Of a stretch of DNA of 64,000 bases, positions 49,900 through 60,999 are shown piece by piece. Each line of letters starts with the position of its first letter. Position 1 is the stretch's first letter. Under the pieces are notes generated by a model that did not search any database, was not told where the DNA came from, and saw only the letters and a list, made by a program, of their open reading frames with translations. The stretch is from Sambucus nigra (taxonomy: Eukaryota > Streptophyta > Magnoliopsida > Dipsacales > Adoxaceae): assembly GCA_949130495.1 (NCBI GenBank), contig OX422215.1, forward strand, positions 13,989,302-14,053,301. Direction: 5' to 3'. Both the position numbers and the translations under genes were made by a program.

Positions 49900-52800
49900 C
49901 ATCATTGAGCTTGCCACTATAAGATCCTCCCTCCTCTAATTTTTCTTTCTGAGCTATTAGAATGGTTTATATCGTTGATAAAATTCTTTGGAGGAGTTTA
50001 GAGAGAATTGGAAATTTCCAAACTTGGTGGTTATGGAAATGGTCTCAGGTCCTTGTGATTTGTGTGCCTTAGATGAGGATCATTGGTTACCCTCCATATT
50101 TATAGATAAGTGTGGGGTTACCTTTCCTCCCAATAATTTATTTTTGGAATTCAACTAATATTTCAATATAGTCCCGGCCCAAGTAGCCCCCAACAGTTGG
50201 AGAGTAGTGAATATGGCTAACTGTCTTAATGACTTATATGGAACCCACTTAGGAATAATAATAATTGATGTATTGTTATAGTTGGGGAACTATTGGGGAT
50301 GATACTTACAATTGGAAGACACGTCAGTCTAACAGGGCCTTGGTGGTAAATTTGCCCAATTCCAATAATTATTGGGATTATACAGTTATGGTAAAGAATT
50401 AGCAACATGCCCACTTCTTGAAGGGGTCAAATACAATGGTCCCATCTAGGATTGTAAATCGGGTTAGGTGAGCCGGTCTTGAGGTTGCTCAGGTTCTGCT
50501 CGAATTACCTTACCCAGGATCAAGCCCAAGCTCGGCCCGAATTAAATTTTTTCATCGAAGCCCGAACTCGGCTCATCAATATTTCAGGCTTCGGGCCCGA
50601 ATTTGGGCACGCCCGATTTCAATTTTTTTCTTAAAAAAAGTTTGAATTAGTGTTTTTTCTTGTGTTTCCATTATGGAAAAAAATGTACACGCCAAAATCT
50701 AATTGATATTTCATAAAATAAAGTATATAATTGTGAAATATATTAAACTAAAACAAGGGAAGTAAGAATGAAAATCTACGAAGACTAATTAAATTTCATA
50801 CATATAAACTTGGTTAACATAAATATGTTATATTATATAAAATAGTTTATTTATTTATTTATATATTCAAAGTTCGGGCTTCGGCCCCAATTCGAGCTTG
50901 CTAAAGTTCGGCTCAAGCTCGGCCTGAAATTCATTCGGGCTTGAAATTTTGGCTCCGTTCGGCTCAAACTCAAATAAAGCTCAGCCCAAAAATGGTAGGC
51001 CGAACGGGCGGGCTTCGGTCTTGCTCGACTCAATTTACATGCCTAGTCCCGGTTGCCCCATGAAGGGTGTGGCATAGGTCGATCCCTTATAACATATGTA
51101 TTCCTTTTATATTTGCTTTATGTTTATTGATACGCTGACTAATATATTATACATGTTTTTCTGTAGATTGAAGGAAAAAAGATTGGCCCCTGACTATGAA
51201 GTTAACTTTGTGGATTTGAATTTTATTTGGTCCATCCGGCATAGTATTGGTGAAGCCCATCCCCGGTCAGCTTCTGTCTTGTTGGAATACTAAAGTTCCC
51301 TAACATCTTTTATAGGTCAGCCTAAAGAGGATATCCCTTCAGCCCCTATTGACCTAAAAGACTCCGTTTCATCCCATATGTTGCAGCCTCCGGATCTCCT
51401 TTACAAAAATAAGAAGAAGAATAAGAAGAAGAAGAAGAAGAAGATACTGCATTTGAAGGAACTTCCTCCTCATTTAATTCTTTGGATTTATCCACTATTC
51501 CAACCATTCTCTCTTCCCTAAGTAAAATCGTTAAAAGAATATTGCCAACCTCCTTGCTGGATCCATGTCTCCCCCTTATGCTGAGAGGAAGAAGGCTGCA
51601 GGGAAGGTTCCAAACGATCAGTAGTAGTGATTACTGAGAAGATGAGAAGCATTGAGCCTCAATTCAAAATATTGAAGATAGGTCCTGCCACACAACAAAA
51701 GTTAGTTTAAGAGATCCAGGCCGATCGAGACTCTGTAGAAGCTGCCTCTGTGGCAGTGAACCATGGTTGGCCAGGGGTTTGATTATTTCTAGGGTTGTCC
51801 CTATTAATAGGTAGGCAACTGCTCATTTATCCATGGTAAGGTTATTAGAGAGAGCTAACCAGAATTTAACTTTGGTAACTATCTTGAGATATTTTTATTC
51901 CTTCTTCGACAACTTTTATACTTATTACTTACTGATACTTTTGACCTTCAAACTTGCAGTTCTTGGTGAACTATGACCAACTCCTAATGAGCGATGACCA
52001 GCTCAGGAAGTCTTATATTGATGTTGAGGAGGCTTTCAAAAGCTTTCAAAATCCTTAGATTCTAGTAAAGTAGCCCACAAGAAAGACCTGGAGAAGTGGC
52101 AAGGCTAGTTGGATCCTACCAAGAAGAACATGACTGATGCCGAGAAGGTTGCTACTGATGCTGCTAAGGCTACCATTGAAGGGGAGAAAAAACATCAAAA
52201 CTTTAAGCTCGTTATGAAGAAAAGGAAGGAAGACGCCTACACCATGATTAGGATAAGGCCTTTTCCACTCCTGCTATGCAAATTGACTATCTGAAGAAGA
52301 CCCCCTTTAATGAATGGTGGGATTTTGCACTAAAATAGGTTAACACTGTTTCCTACTCAGACCTTTTTCAGCAGTTCAACTCGGGTACCCCTCCTATAAT
52401 TGATGAATAAATGAAATATAAGGAGGGTACTAGAGAATCTTCAATGGTGGCTGAGGCTTCAATGGTGGTTGCTTAGTCTGCAAAGTAGATAACTCAAGAT
52501 AAGGAGAAGACGTAGACTCCTTAGGATTGTTGGATATTTTTGGCTTTTCTTTATAATGCTGAATTTCATTATGTCATCTTGAATAATGGAACTTTTTAAA
52601 ATAATTACCCTTTATTATATAATAAAATCTATGGTTGGACTTGCACCATTATGATGGCATAGATTGTGTTGTTTGATATTTGTGCTCGTATTTTATCTTT
52701 CAGTTTAAATCTAGGAGAGTTGTGATAGTTGCAGCAGAAAGAGACATGTACAGAAGGAGTGTTCGACTATTTGGTGTTGGCTATAGAGATTTGGATGAAT

Positions 52801-53081
52801 ACGAGTTATAGGAGTTGCTCGGCTTGGATGCTTCAAACCAAGTGATGGAAGCCTACCATTATCTTCACAAACTCTTTTACCAGACAGTATTAAATAATGC
52901 AGATTAATATGAAAAGATTGAGTAAATGCAAAAGGATCACAAGGCTTCTCTTGCTATCTTTTATGCTGATTATGAAGCAAAGTATGCTCGGTTTAGTAGT
53001 GAGGAAGGTTTTGACAAGAAACTTCTAGATATATCTTCGGCTTTCAGTAAGAAGGAATTTATAATAAAGAGCAAGTTGAAT
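49900..53081 (+). pseudogene. decayed gag-like protein (PF04195-like N terminus plus coiled coil)
   Basis: The plus strand near 50085-50250 reads GVTFPPNNLFLEFN, a stop, then FNIVPAQVAPNSWRVVNMANCLNDLY. This resembles the N-terminal domain annotated as putative gypsy-type transposon (PF04195) in plant genomes. After the MITE-like insert (50448-51045) come LKEKRLAPDYEVNFVDLNF, a Lys-rich run at about 51405-51440, and from 51960 a helical, charged coiled-coil region (NYDQLLMSDDQLRKSY; DAEKVATDAAKATIEGEKKHQNF; FNEWWDFALK; YSDLFQQFNSGTPP) with many stops and frameshifts. A final helical stretch (52740-53070) includes AYHYLHKLFYQ. It is cut by the CACTA terminus at 53082. The family assignment is moderate, and the reading frame is clearly dead. 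Confidence 0.6.
50448..51045. mobile_element. non-autonomous hAT-like element in the gag-like pseudogene
   Basis: Imperfect terminal inverted repeats CTAGGATTGTAAATCGGG and CTAGGCATGTAAATTGAG (the latter on the minus strand) bound about 600 bp. The ends are rich in GCTCGGCC/TTCGGGC subterminal motifs and there is no coding sequence. The TSD is not convincing. Confidence 0.55.
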
Positions 53082-53102
53082 CACTACACCAAATGAGGAA
53101 AA

Positions 53103-53205
53103 TTGTAACGGATTTTTTTTTCTATTTGTAATGGATTTTGTCCATTACACATTTGTAACGGACAAAATCCATTATCAATAGCAAAAATCCGTTACAAATA
53201 TATTA
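53103..53205. promoter_or_regulatory. CACTA subterminal inverted repeats
   Basis: At least four GTAACGGA/GTAATGGA units (and complements TCCGTTAC/TCCATTAC) occur within 100 bp, arranged as dyads. These are the likely binding sites of the element's DNA-binding protein. Confidence 0.7.
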
Positions 53206-53879
53206 GAATTAAATGCAAAAGCCATTTAAAAAAAAAGAGAAAGTGGGAGAGGAACGAGCGGCTCCACTCTCCAACTCTCTCCCGTCTCTCTCTATACCTC
53301 CCCCAACCCGTTCGTCTCTTCATACAGCTTGCGAAATTGGTATACCTTCCCACGAAGTTGATGCACAATCACTGATCGCCCCTCTCCCTCCTCATCTCGG
53401 TATTCCGACAGTCCATCTCGGCCATCTCGGCCATCTCTGGACGTCCATCTCGGCCAGAGATCATCCCTTTCCCTCTCCTCCGGCTCATCGATTCACTCAA
53501 TAGGTACATTAACATATTTGTCAATGGATTCACACACAACAGTTCATTCAGTTCATAGATTTATTGTTTTTAAGTTCAAGGGGTATTTGTTACGTGTTAA
53601 TTTTTTATTCACTGTTTACCCTATATTTGTTTCAAGTTCAATGGATTCCCTGTTTAGCTTATATTTGTTTAAATTTTTGAAAATGTAGATTTGTTGGGTA
53701 TTGGGTTATTAGTATTTAAAAAATAAAAGTATTGATTATTTGTTATTGGGTTGTTGCCTATTCCGTCATTATATTAGTTTTCTGATTTTCTGTTAATTTT
53801 AATTGTCGAAACATAATTTGGAATATATTTTCAAATTTAGGGCAATTATGTTGAATTTTTTTATTGTAATTTAAAATTT

Positions 53880-54097
53880 AGGGTAATATTTTGTTGAGGT
53901 ATTTCGAAAAAAGTCTTCAAACAAAGTGGGAGCAAAAAATGGGTGAATATAAACATTAACATTTTTAGGGTTGAAAGATTGTAAAAAAAGTAAAAATGAC
54001 CCTAAAAAAATTGCCTTGGGGCATCCCTCCACCGAACCCCCGACCTTTGTAAAACGATTCGCACCCCTTGGTTGAAAATCCTGGGTCCGCCACTGAC
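53880..54097 (-). mobile_element. hAT (Tip100-like) terminal fragment
   Basis: The minus strand starts CAGTGGCGGACCCAGGATTTT, a common terminal sequence of Tip100-type hAT elements in plants, followed by the usual GGGGTGCG and CGGGGGTTCGG stretches. No matching far terminus was found. Confidence 0.5.
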
Positions 54098-54175
54098 GAT
54101 CAAGTATTTTTCTCTCGTTTCCCTCGTCTCTCCATAAGATTTATGATTTTGTTATGGGATACTCATCGATATTCC

Positions 54176-54400
54176 CACAGCTTTAAGAATGAGTTTGATT
54201 CCATATATTGGGGATTCAATATATGAAATCAAACTTTTGGAAAATCACATTAGAATTACGAATTAGGAATTACGAATGAGTTTGAGTCCATCCCCTACAG
54301 CTTTACGAATGAGTTTGTCATATATTGGGGATGGAATCAAACCCTACAACTTTACAAATGAGTTTGTCATATATTGGGGATGGAATAAAACTTTTGATTT
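54176..54400. repeat. 49-bp tandem repeat, about three copies
   Basis: The unit ACAGCTTTACGAATGAGTTT followed by GTCATATATTGGGGATGGAA and TCAAACCCT occurs in tandem, with a diverged first copy near 54176. Confidence 0.8.
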
Positions 54401-55214
54401 TCAAAAGTTTTTCAAATTTTGCTTTGACTTTCAAAGAAGTAATATGACACACTCATTCGTAAAGCTGCAGGGGATAGGGAAATATCAACAAAGTTTGATT
54501 TTTAAAATTGGGTTATTTTCTTTCTTTATATTGCATTTTTGGTTTGTTCAATTTGTAGTTTTAGTTCTCTTAATTTTTTAATGTAGGGTGTAGGTGTGGG
54601 TTGGAATTGAGGATGGGGATGGGGTTGGGGCAGAGGTTTTGAAAACAACTGAGTTTTATTAAAATTTGTTTGTGTCATTTTTTTATTTTTTTATTCTTCT
54701 AACATATTTAATAAAAAAAATTATTCTAGAGGTCATGTGCAAGGCACGTATTTAAGTAAAGAAAAAAATGTTATTTTTATCTAATTTCTTTAATATAAAT
54801 AGTACCTGATTTTATTTGTGAAGTATGGTTTGTGTATAGTGTAGGAGGGTAGTGAGACTGGGGTCTATGAATAACTGGAAAGGGTGAGGCGTGACCCACT
54901 CCAATGGACGCTGTCTGCAAGTCTTCAAGGTCTCCTGGTGCAACTTCTGAAGAAAACTTCTCCTTCTGGTAACAATGGAACTCAAGCTTCAACTCACTCC
55001 CTGCAAGAAGATGAACTTTCACAGCAAAAATAGCAATTTTCTCAAGGGAAACACCTGAGAGTGATGGCTGTCAGTGGGGAGTGAAGGAACAAGGCACTCA
55101 GCACTATGAGAATGAGCAGGGAGAGAATACTAGGTAGGTCTGGTGATATTTTAGCAGAGTAACAGTGCAATTTTCTATCTCTTCTATCATCCCTATGACC
55201 TTGCCCAGGGGTCC

Positions 55215-55222
55215 TATTTATA
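55215..55222 (-). promoter_or_regulatory. LTR TATA box (3' LTR)
   Basis: The minus strand reads TATAAATA in GTATAAATAGGACC, placing the transcription start about 30 bp further left. The second copy is at 60952-60959. Confidence 0.8.
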
Positions 55223-55248
55223 CTTGGGCACTAAGGCTGGGTTGGCAC

Positions 55249-55262
55249 TTTTGGCGCCAAAA
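55249..55262. promoter_or_regulatory. E2F-type palindrome in U3 (3' LTR)
   Basis: TTTTGGCGCCAAAA, a perfect match to the known E2F/DP consensus TTTSGCGCSAAA, 27 bp upstream of the TATA box. Confidence 0.7.
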
Positions 55263-55894
55263 CTTAGAGGGTCGGTGAGGGACAAAGTCTGCAGTGTACT
55301 ATTTGTCCCTACCTGCAGGCAGGTCTGCCTGTCCCCAGGGTCAGATGCCCCCCTGGCGCCGACCAAAGTTCAAAAGCAAATATGTCTTCTAATGGAGACA
55401 AAATATCTGATTTGCTAAATATCTTTTGAAACGGTAACTTTGATACAAACTTTGCAAATCTTTGAAAGAGGAGACCTTAGGGCCTCCTCCCTTCTAAAAG
55501 TATTATTTTTCTTGAGAGGGACCTCGAGGACCCCCTTTTCTGGAAAAGTTATTTTCTTGTAAAGAGTTTACTTCTTGTGAGTAGCCAGCTCTTTGGCTGC
55601 TCACTTCACTTGTGACCAAGTGTGCAGTGTGTGCGGTCCCGAGTGACTTCTGGGTCTTCCTACTAGTATTCTCTCAATCCTATAGTGCTAAGTGGTTGAG
55701 CTTGCTCAACATACCTTGTCCCTTAGCCGCCAAGCCAAAACTCCCAGGAGGTCCCGACGCGCCTGTTCGAGCCCTGCTTGCTCGACTTGGCTACCTGTAC
55801 AAGAAAGTAAAGTGTTAGTGTTGTTGTTCATTTAGAGACTGCTGTTTCATAATGAAAACTCCTGTAGCAGCACTTCTCGAATAACATTTCTGCA

Positions 55895-56845
55895 GTGACC
55901 CTTGCAGTGGCGTTGACGCTTGAAGCGGCGCCGACCCTTGTCCTGGCGCCGTTGCTCGGAGTGGCGCTGATGCTGTGAGGCGGCGCCGACCCTTGTTGCG
56001 GCGCCGACGCTCGAAGTGGCGCTGATGCTTGAATCGGCGCTGACATGTGAGGCGGCGCCGACCCTTGTCCCGGCGCCAACGCTCGAAGTGGCGCTGACGC
56101 CCGAGGTAGCGCTGATGCTTGAACCGGCGCTGACATGTGAGGCGGCGTCGACCCTTGTCCCGGCGCCGATGCTCGAAGTGGCGCTGACGCTCGAAGTGGC
56201 GCTTACGCCCGAGGTAGCGCTGATGCTTGAACCGGCGCTGACAGGTGAGGCGACGCCGACCCTTGTTGCGGCGCCGACGCTCGAAGTGGCGCTGACGCCT
56301 GAGGTAGCGCTGATGCTTGAACCGGCGCTGACAGGTGAGGCGGCGCCGACCCTTGTTGCGGCGCCGACGCTCGAAGTGGCGCTGACGCCTGAGGTAGCGC
56401 TGATGCTTGAACCGGCACCGACCCTTGTCCTGGCGCCGTTGCTCGGAGTGGCGCTGATGCTATGAGGCGGCGCCGACCCTTGTTGCGGCGCCGACGCTCG
56501 AAGTGGCGTTGACGCTTGAAGTGGCGCTGACGCCTGAGGTAGCGCTGATGCTTGAATCGGCGCTGACATGTGAGGCGGCGCCGACCCTTGTTGCGGCGAC
56601 GAAGCTCGAAGTGGCGCCGACGCTCGAAGTGGCGCTGACGCCTGAGGTAGCGCTGATGCTTGAACTGGCGCTGACATGTGAGGCGGCGCCGACCCTTGTT
56701 GCGGCGCCGACGCTCGAAGTGGCGCTGACGCCTGAGGTAGCGCTGATGCTTGAACCGGCGCTGACATGTGAGGCGGCACCGACCCTTGTTGCGGCGCCGA
56801 CGCTCGAAGTGGCACTGACGCCTGAGGTAGCACGGACGCTTCATA
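55895..56845. repeat. 90-bp higher-order minisatellite in U3 (3' LTR)
   Basis: The 90-bp period consists of five 18-bp monomers: GACATGTGAGGCGGCGCC, GACCCTTGTTGCGGCGCC, GACGCTCGAAGTGGCGCT, GACGCCTGAGGTAGCGCT and GATGCTTGAACCGGCGCT. Because 18 and 90 are multiples of three, long ORFs appear in several frames on both strands. They are repeat artefacts. Confidence 0.93.
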
Positions 56846-56955
56846 ATGGCTTTTGGGCTTCTTGGTGACCCTCGCGGGTACCTCTCGGATGTTATTTAAT
56901 AAAAAAAGCATATTTATTTTATTTTGCTTTTTTCTGTTTATAACACCCTTCTACA

Positions 56956-57372
56956 TTAGCCCCTCGTGCAAAGATTTTTTGGTTGGGTAGACTAAAAAAA
57001 CTTTGTACGCTATAAATCTGGTTTCAATAATTATATATAAAAAAGTTCCACTGAGGGATCCTTCGATCATTAAATTTTGTGTCCCTTTATCCGAGGTATT
57101 TAATTTTTTGAGAACCCACGCGTCAGTGTGGGAACTGTCATCTCATCATTTGGGAAAAAAGATCATCAACTTTTTGCCTTCCTGCACGTTTTCCCATTTT
57201 GGTGCAAAAAGCATAAGCCCCTTATCTTGGGGTCCTTCATCTTCTTCAACCAAAACATAAGCATCTTTGGGTTTGTAGTGAGAGAAAGTGAGAGAGGGAT
57301 TCTTTTAAAACCCCATAGCCACCCATCTCCTTTTTTCACTCCAACCTTCCCAACTATCATATCCTCTCATCC
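56956..57372 (+). other. putative promoter and leader of the antisense PMD region
   Basis: Between the 3' LTR and the first ATG. A TATAAAT lies at about 57011, and pyrimidine-rich leader sequence (57310-57370) precedes ATG 57373. No coding sequence was seen. Confidence 0.4.
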
Positions 57373-58911
57373 ATGGATTCCCAACCAAAGAATGTATCTC
57401 CAAATGTAAGCAACTATAAAACCCCCAACATTCCAAGCTCTATACCCTCTTTGTCAATCGTTTCTGACGATTCCATGGCCGAAATACCCATCGCCGGCGG
57501 TCCCTCATTCCGCCCGACTAGCGGCGTCGACGTACTGTCCTCGGTACTCGCCTCTTCAGATTTTGGGTCGAGAACCCTCGTGGGTTCCTCGCCCTTGCCC
57601 TTGGCGTACGCGGATATTAATTTGGGTTCTTCAGGAAGGGACATCTCGCCCGAGGCTCCGCTGATGGCGGGGGGTGTCTCGAGCGTGGGGTCAGGTTTTT
57701 TGGTTGAGATGGTTGCTGAAAAGATTTCTGCCGCGGAAAGAGGTATCTCGAGCGGCGTTGTCGACGAGAGCCCGGGGCGGACGGTTCTCTCGTCTTCGGG
57801 TCTCTCGCCTGCTGGTTTGGGCTCCGATGTCTCGGTTCGAGAAGTTCATCCCTTATATTTGCATAATGGTATCTCGCGCGGCGTTGTCAACGGGGTCCCG
57901 GGACGGACGGTTCTCTCGTCCTCGGGTCTCTCGCCTGCTGATTTGGGCTCCGATGGGAAAATCGGTAGCGTTGAGGGAGATGTCTCGACCAAGGCTGTAC
58001 TGCTGGCGGGGGGTATCTCGAGCAGCGCTGTTGACGAGGGCCCGGGGCGAACGGTCCTCTCGTCCGCGGGTCTCTCGCCCATGACGAGTTTTGTTAGGAG
58101 TCCTCCGCGTGTGGGGGTCACGACAAAGTCCTCTACACATGCCTTAACGCGCCGTAGCGCTGATAGGGATTCCTCGCGCGCGGGCGCGAATATGGGGAAT
58201 ACCTCCTTGTGTCCCATATCTGAGGATCTCTCGCTCAATCCATTATCGGCGCCTGGGGGTGTCTCGACCTTGAGTGTCTCGGCGCCCACGAGCTTTTCTG
58301 AAATTTATCCAATTAGTGTGGATAAGGGTATCTCGGATTTTTCTGGCGCCGTCAGTGGTTCCTCGCGCGTTGAGCTAGGCGCGGGGAGTTCTTTATCTGT
58401 TGAAGATGAGTTTGGAGGAAGGGGGGTCTCGACGGGTTTTAGTGCTGATGCTCGTATTTCGCCCTCTGGTATCTCGATGCCTTTGACTGTTTCTGAGATG
58501 GGTATTTCAGCTTATGGCGCCTCAAGACTTGGTCTCGCGTCCACAGGTCTCTCGTTTGTGGAAGGGGGTGTCTCGACCTTTCGTCACTTCAGGGGTTCCG
58601 TGACCCAGGGTGTCTCGACGACTATTGGTGTTACGGAGAGCATGCCACTGCCCAAGGGTTCTTCCTATGATGGGGTTTCTGCCTCTACTTCTTTTTTTGC
58701 GACAAGGGACCCCGGGGGTCCTTCGCTCGGAGTCCCTGCTAGGATGAGTTCTTTTCTTGAGCCCATGGCTCTTGGTGGTTCATCAGCTACGCCAACTTCT
58801 TCTCAGGCATGGAAGGATTATATGCGCATTCGTCAAGGGCGAGACTATGGTATTTATCGTCGAGCTCCTTTTTTTGGTCCTGCTGACAGTTTCATGATTT
58901 CACTTTTCTGA
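57373..58911 (+). CDS. antisense ORF, N-terminal Ser/Gly-rich repeat protein
   Basis: 512 codons from ATG 57373, antisense to the retrotransposon. The protein is Ser/Gly/Val-rich and apparently disordered. It contains a unit of about 30-45 residues repeated three times at about residues 130-250: GIS(S/R)(G/S)(V/A)V(D/N)xxPGRTVLSSSGLSP. Many further VSTxxV/GISxx motifs occur downstream. There is no signal peptide, membrane segment or known domain. It ends at TGA 58909-58911 just before the PMD part, which is open in the next frame from about 58896. The two probably formed one protein of about 1,070 residues that a frameshift has split. Its role is unknown; the repeat may serve as a flexible N-terminal arm. 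Confidence 0.65.
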   Translation: MDSQPKNVSPNVSNYKTPNIPSSIPSLSIVSDDSMAEIPIAGGPSFRPTSGVDVLSSVLASSDFGSRTLVGSSPLPLAYADINLGSSGRDISPEAPLMAGGVSSVGSGFLVEMVAEKISAAERGISSGVVDESPGRTVLSSSGLSPAGLGSDVSVREVHPLYLHNGISRGVVNGVPGRTVLSSSGLSPADLGSDGKIGSVEGDVSTKAVLLAGGISSSAVDEGPGRTVLSSAGLSPMTSFVRSPPRVGVTTKSSTHALTRRSADRDSSRAGANMGNTSLCPISEDLSLNPLSAPGGVSTLSVSAPTSFSEIYPISVDKGISDFSGAVSGSSRVELGAGSSLSVEDEFGGRGVSTGFSADARISPSGISMPLTVSEMGISAYGASRLGLASTGLSFVEGGVSTFRHFRGSVTQGVSTTIGVTESMPLPKGSSYDGVSASTSFFATRDPGGPSLGVPARMSSFLEPMALGGSSATPTSSQAWKDYMRIRQGRDYGIYRRAPFFGPADSFMISLF

Positions 58912-60589
58912 TTTTGGGGAAAAAATTTCGGGTGCTGTTCTCGATCGGTCTCATGTGGGGTTAACTGAGTCTGCTGATCTTCCTACTATTTCTCCGGATT
59001 CAATTCTCCGAGTCCGAGTTGACCGTGGTGACTTTCCTTATTCCAACGTTGAGGTTAAAACCCCCGGTGGACCTACAGAGGAGTGGGCCAGTTGGGTTGA
59101 CTATGTTCTGAGCATTCCTGATTACGTGACTATTCTTAGGGAGGTGGGGCTCTTCACCGCCATCAGCAGTCTGAAGTCCTGCACCATCTTTAAACACGGT
59201 TCTTCGCTCAATCTCTTATTGTCTCGATGGAGTATGGAGTCTCACACCTTTGTCACGGGCTGGGGAGAATTTACTGTTACTCTCGAGGATATATGTGAGT
59301 TGTATGCCCTTCCTTTCTTTGGGCAACAGGTCTTTACTGATGACTGCGAGGACTCCCTAGAGCAGGAGTTGGTGGGGGAATTACGGTCATCTCTCGGAGA
59401 GTGCTCGAGATATGTGGCCATAAATGTAACGGGTCATTCCAAGCATTCCTTTGCCAAATGGCAAAGATATTGGTTCAGAGACTTTGAGCAGTTGCCAAAG
59501 GGGGAGACTTCTCGTGCAGCGCCCAGATCCCAGGATGGTCCTAAGCTTCACTCTCCTGCACATTTAGCCGCTTTCCTCGTTACGTTCCTGACTCGGTTCC
59601 TTCTTCCAGGTAAGCCTGAAGATTGTCCTCGCGAACTTCTTTTTAGATTGGCTGTGCGATTGTCTCGCGGTAGACCAGTACCCATGGCTGCCCTGACCTT
59701 GGGTTCTCTTTACACCTGGATAGACCGAGCACACATAGACGTAGAGAGGTCCTGCGGTCGGTATGACGTCGCTAATCATGTCAACGGCCCTCTCTTGATG
59801 GCCTTTTTGTTTGAGCATTTCCCCCACTTTACTTCAGGGGCCCACGCTTGTCATAGCGACGCTGCGAGACTTCTTCGGTGGCATAAGAAAACTCCCAAGC
59901 AGTCTCTGGGAATGTTGATTGATGATATCAAGGAATTTTAATTTCGGCCTTACACCAGGCGCCCTGGGGGTACTTTCAGCTGGCTTTCTTTCCCTGGCGA
60001 CGGCGGGACCTTCTATTGCCCCTCAGCGGTGGGGTCAGTTTCCACGTGTCCTCATATTAATGTGGTGACGATGCTCTTACCGTGTCATCTTCCTTCTTGG
60101 ACCGAGATAGGTCCCCGTGCTTAATTTTATCATTCCGAGAGGGCAAGACGACAGTTTGGTTATGATCAAGGCGTCCACACTCCTCCTCTTCCAACCTACG
60201 GCAGTCATTCTGAGGCATTCTCCGAGGCGTGTGCTAGCTTTACTCTTCATGGGTTATTCCGCAGAGTCAGTGGTTTGGGTGGTCTCTATGTGCCTCTCAG
60301 TGATTATCACCCTTCGTTCACTTCATCCTGGTTTCTTCTTTGGCAGCAGCAGGTTCGTCTTATTCGAGAATGTGTAGTTGGCCCTCCGCATGAGACTAAC
60401 CCCATTAAATATACCAGAGCTCAATTTTTGGTCAGGCGGACGCAGAAAGATCCTTGGTTTCTCAGCACCACTTCTACGCCACCCTTGGAGCAGGCCATCC
60501 CTATTTTAGTGAAACCTCTCATTGACGAGTCACTTCCGCCTCCGTCGACAGAGCTTCCCCCAGCGGAGTCGCCAAATGTAGGAGGGTAG
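58896..60589 (+). pseudogene. plant mobile domain (PMD, MAIN-like) protein, interrupted
   Basis: PMD proteins (PF10536; MAIN and MAIL1 in Arabidopsis) act in the nucleus in silencing and genome stability, and PMDs also occur in transposons. Here the plus strand reads GLFTAISSLKSC, LLSRWSMESHTFVTGWGEFTVTLEDICELYALPFFG (the diagnostic W-E-T/H-F...GE-T-TLED block, about 59140-59330), FAKWQRYWF, HLAAFLVTFLTRFLLPGKPED, and then after the stop YHSERARRQFGYDQG (the usual R..RQFG.DQ near the end of the domain). In-frame stops occur at 59939-59941 and 60122-60124. The open stretch 58955-59941 has only a GTG/upstream start because the frame connects to the ORF at 57373. The final TAG (60587-60589) lies inside the LTR. 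It is broken but recent. Confidence 0.8.
60557..60574 (-). other. primer binding site of the PMD-carrying element
   Basis: The minus strand reads TGGCGACTCCGCTGGGGG two bases after the LTR end. This matches the PBS type common in Tat/Ogre-like plant gypsy elements. On the plus strand the same bases encode the last residues of the antisense reading region (ELPPAESP). Confidence 0.8.
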
Positions 60590-60951
60590 TGAGACTGGGG
60601 TCTATGAATAACTGGAAAGGGTAAGGCGTGACCCACTCCAATGGACGCTGTCTGCAAGTCTTCAAGGTCTCCTGGTGCAACTTCTGAAGAAAACTTCTCC
60701 TTCTGGTAACAATGGAACTCAAGCTTCAACTCACTCCCTGCAAGAAGATGAACTTTCACAGCAAAAATAGCAATTTTCTCAAGGGAAACACCTGAGAGTG
60801 ATGGCTGTCAGTGGGGAGTGAAGGAACGAGGCACTCAGCACTATGAGAATGAGCAGGGAGAGAATACTAGGTAGGTCTGGTGATATTTTAGCAGAGTAAC
60901 AGTGCAATTTTCTATCTCTTCTATCATCCCTATGACCTTGCCCAGGGGTCC

Positions 60952-60959
60952 TATTTATA
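60952..60959 (-). promoter_or_regulatory. LTR TATA box (5' LTR, drives the element)
   Basis: Identical TATAAATA on the minus strand, with the palindromic GGCGCC site 27 bp upstream. Confidence 0.8.
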
Positions 60960-60985
60960 CTTGGGCACTAAGGCTGGGTTGGCAC

Positions 60986-60999
60986 TTTTGGCGCCAAAA
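60986..60999. promoter_or_regulatory. E2F-type palindrome in U3 (5' LTR)
   Basis: Same 14-bp palindrome and same spacing as in the other LTR. Confidence 0.7.

Larger units (their letters stand above)
54840..56955 (-). repeat. 3' LTR of the PMD-carrying element
   Basis: 2116 bp. On the minus strand it starts TGTAGAAGGGTG and ends CTACCCTCCTACA. U3 holds the GC-rich minisatellite (about 55895-56845), and R-U5 is the low-GC left part. Confidence 0.93.

Noticed and set aside
55847..56911. Long open frames on both strands over the GC-rich repeat, up to 354 codons minus and 149 codons plus
   Set aside because: They lie in the LTR minisatellite, whose 18- and 90-bp periods are multiples of three and keep several frames open at once. 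The peptides are pure repeats of no known family.
57414..58289. Minus-strand ORFs under the Ser/Gly-rich ORF
   Set aside because: Shadow frames of a GC-richer coding stretch with no recognisable domain. They were considered because the element is on the minus strand, but they show no gag or pol motif.
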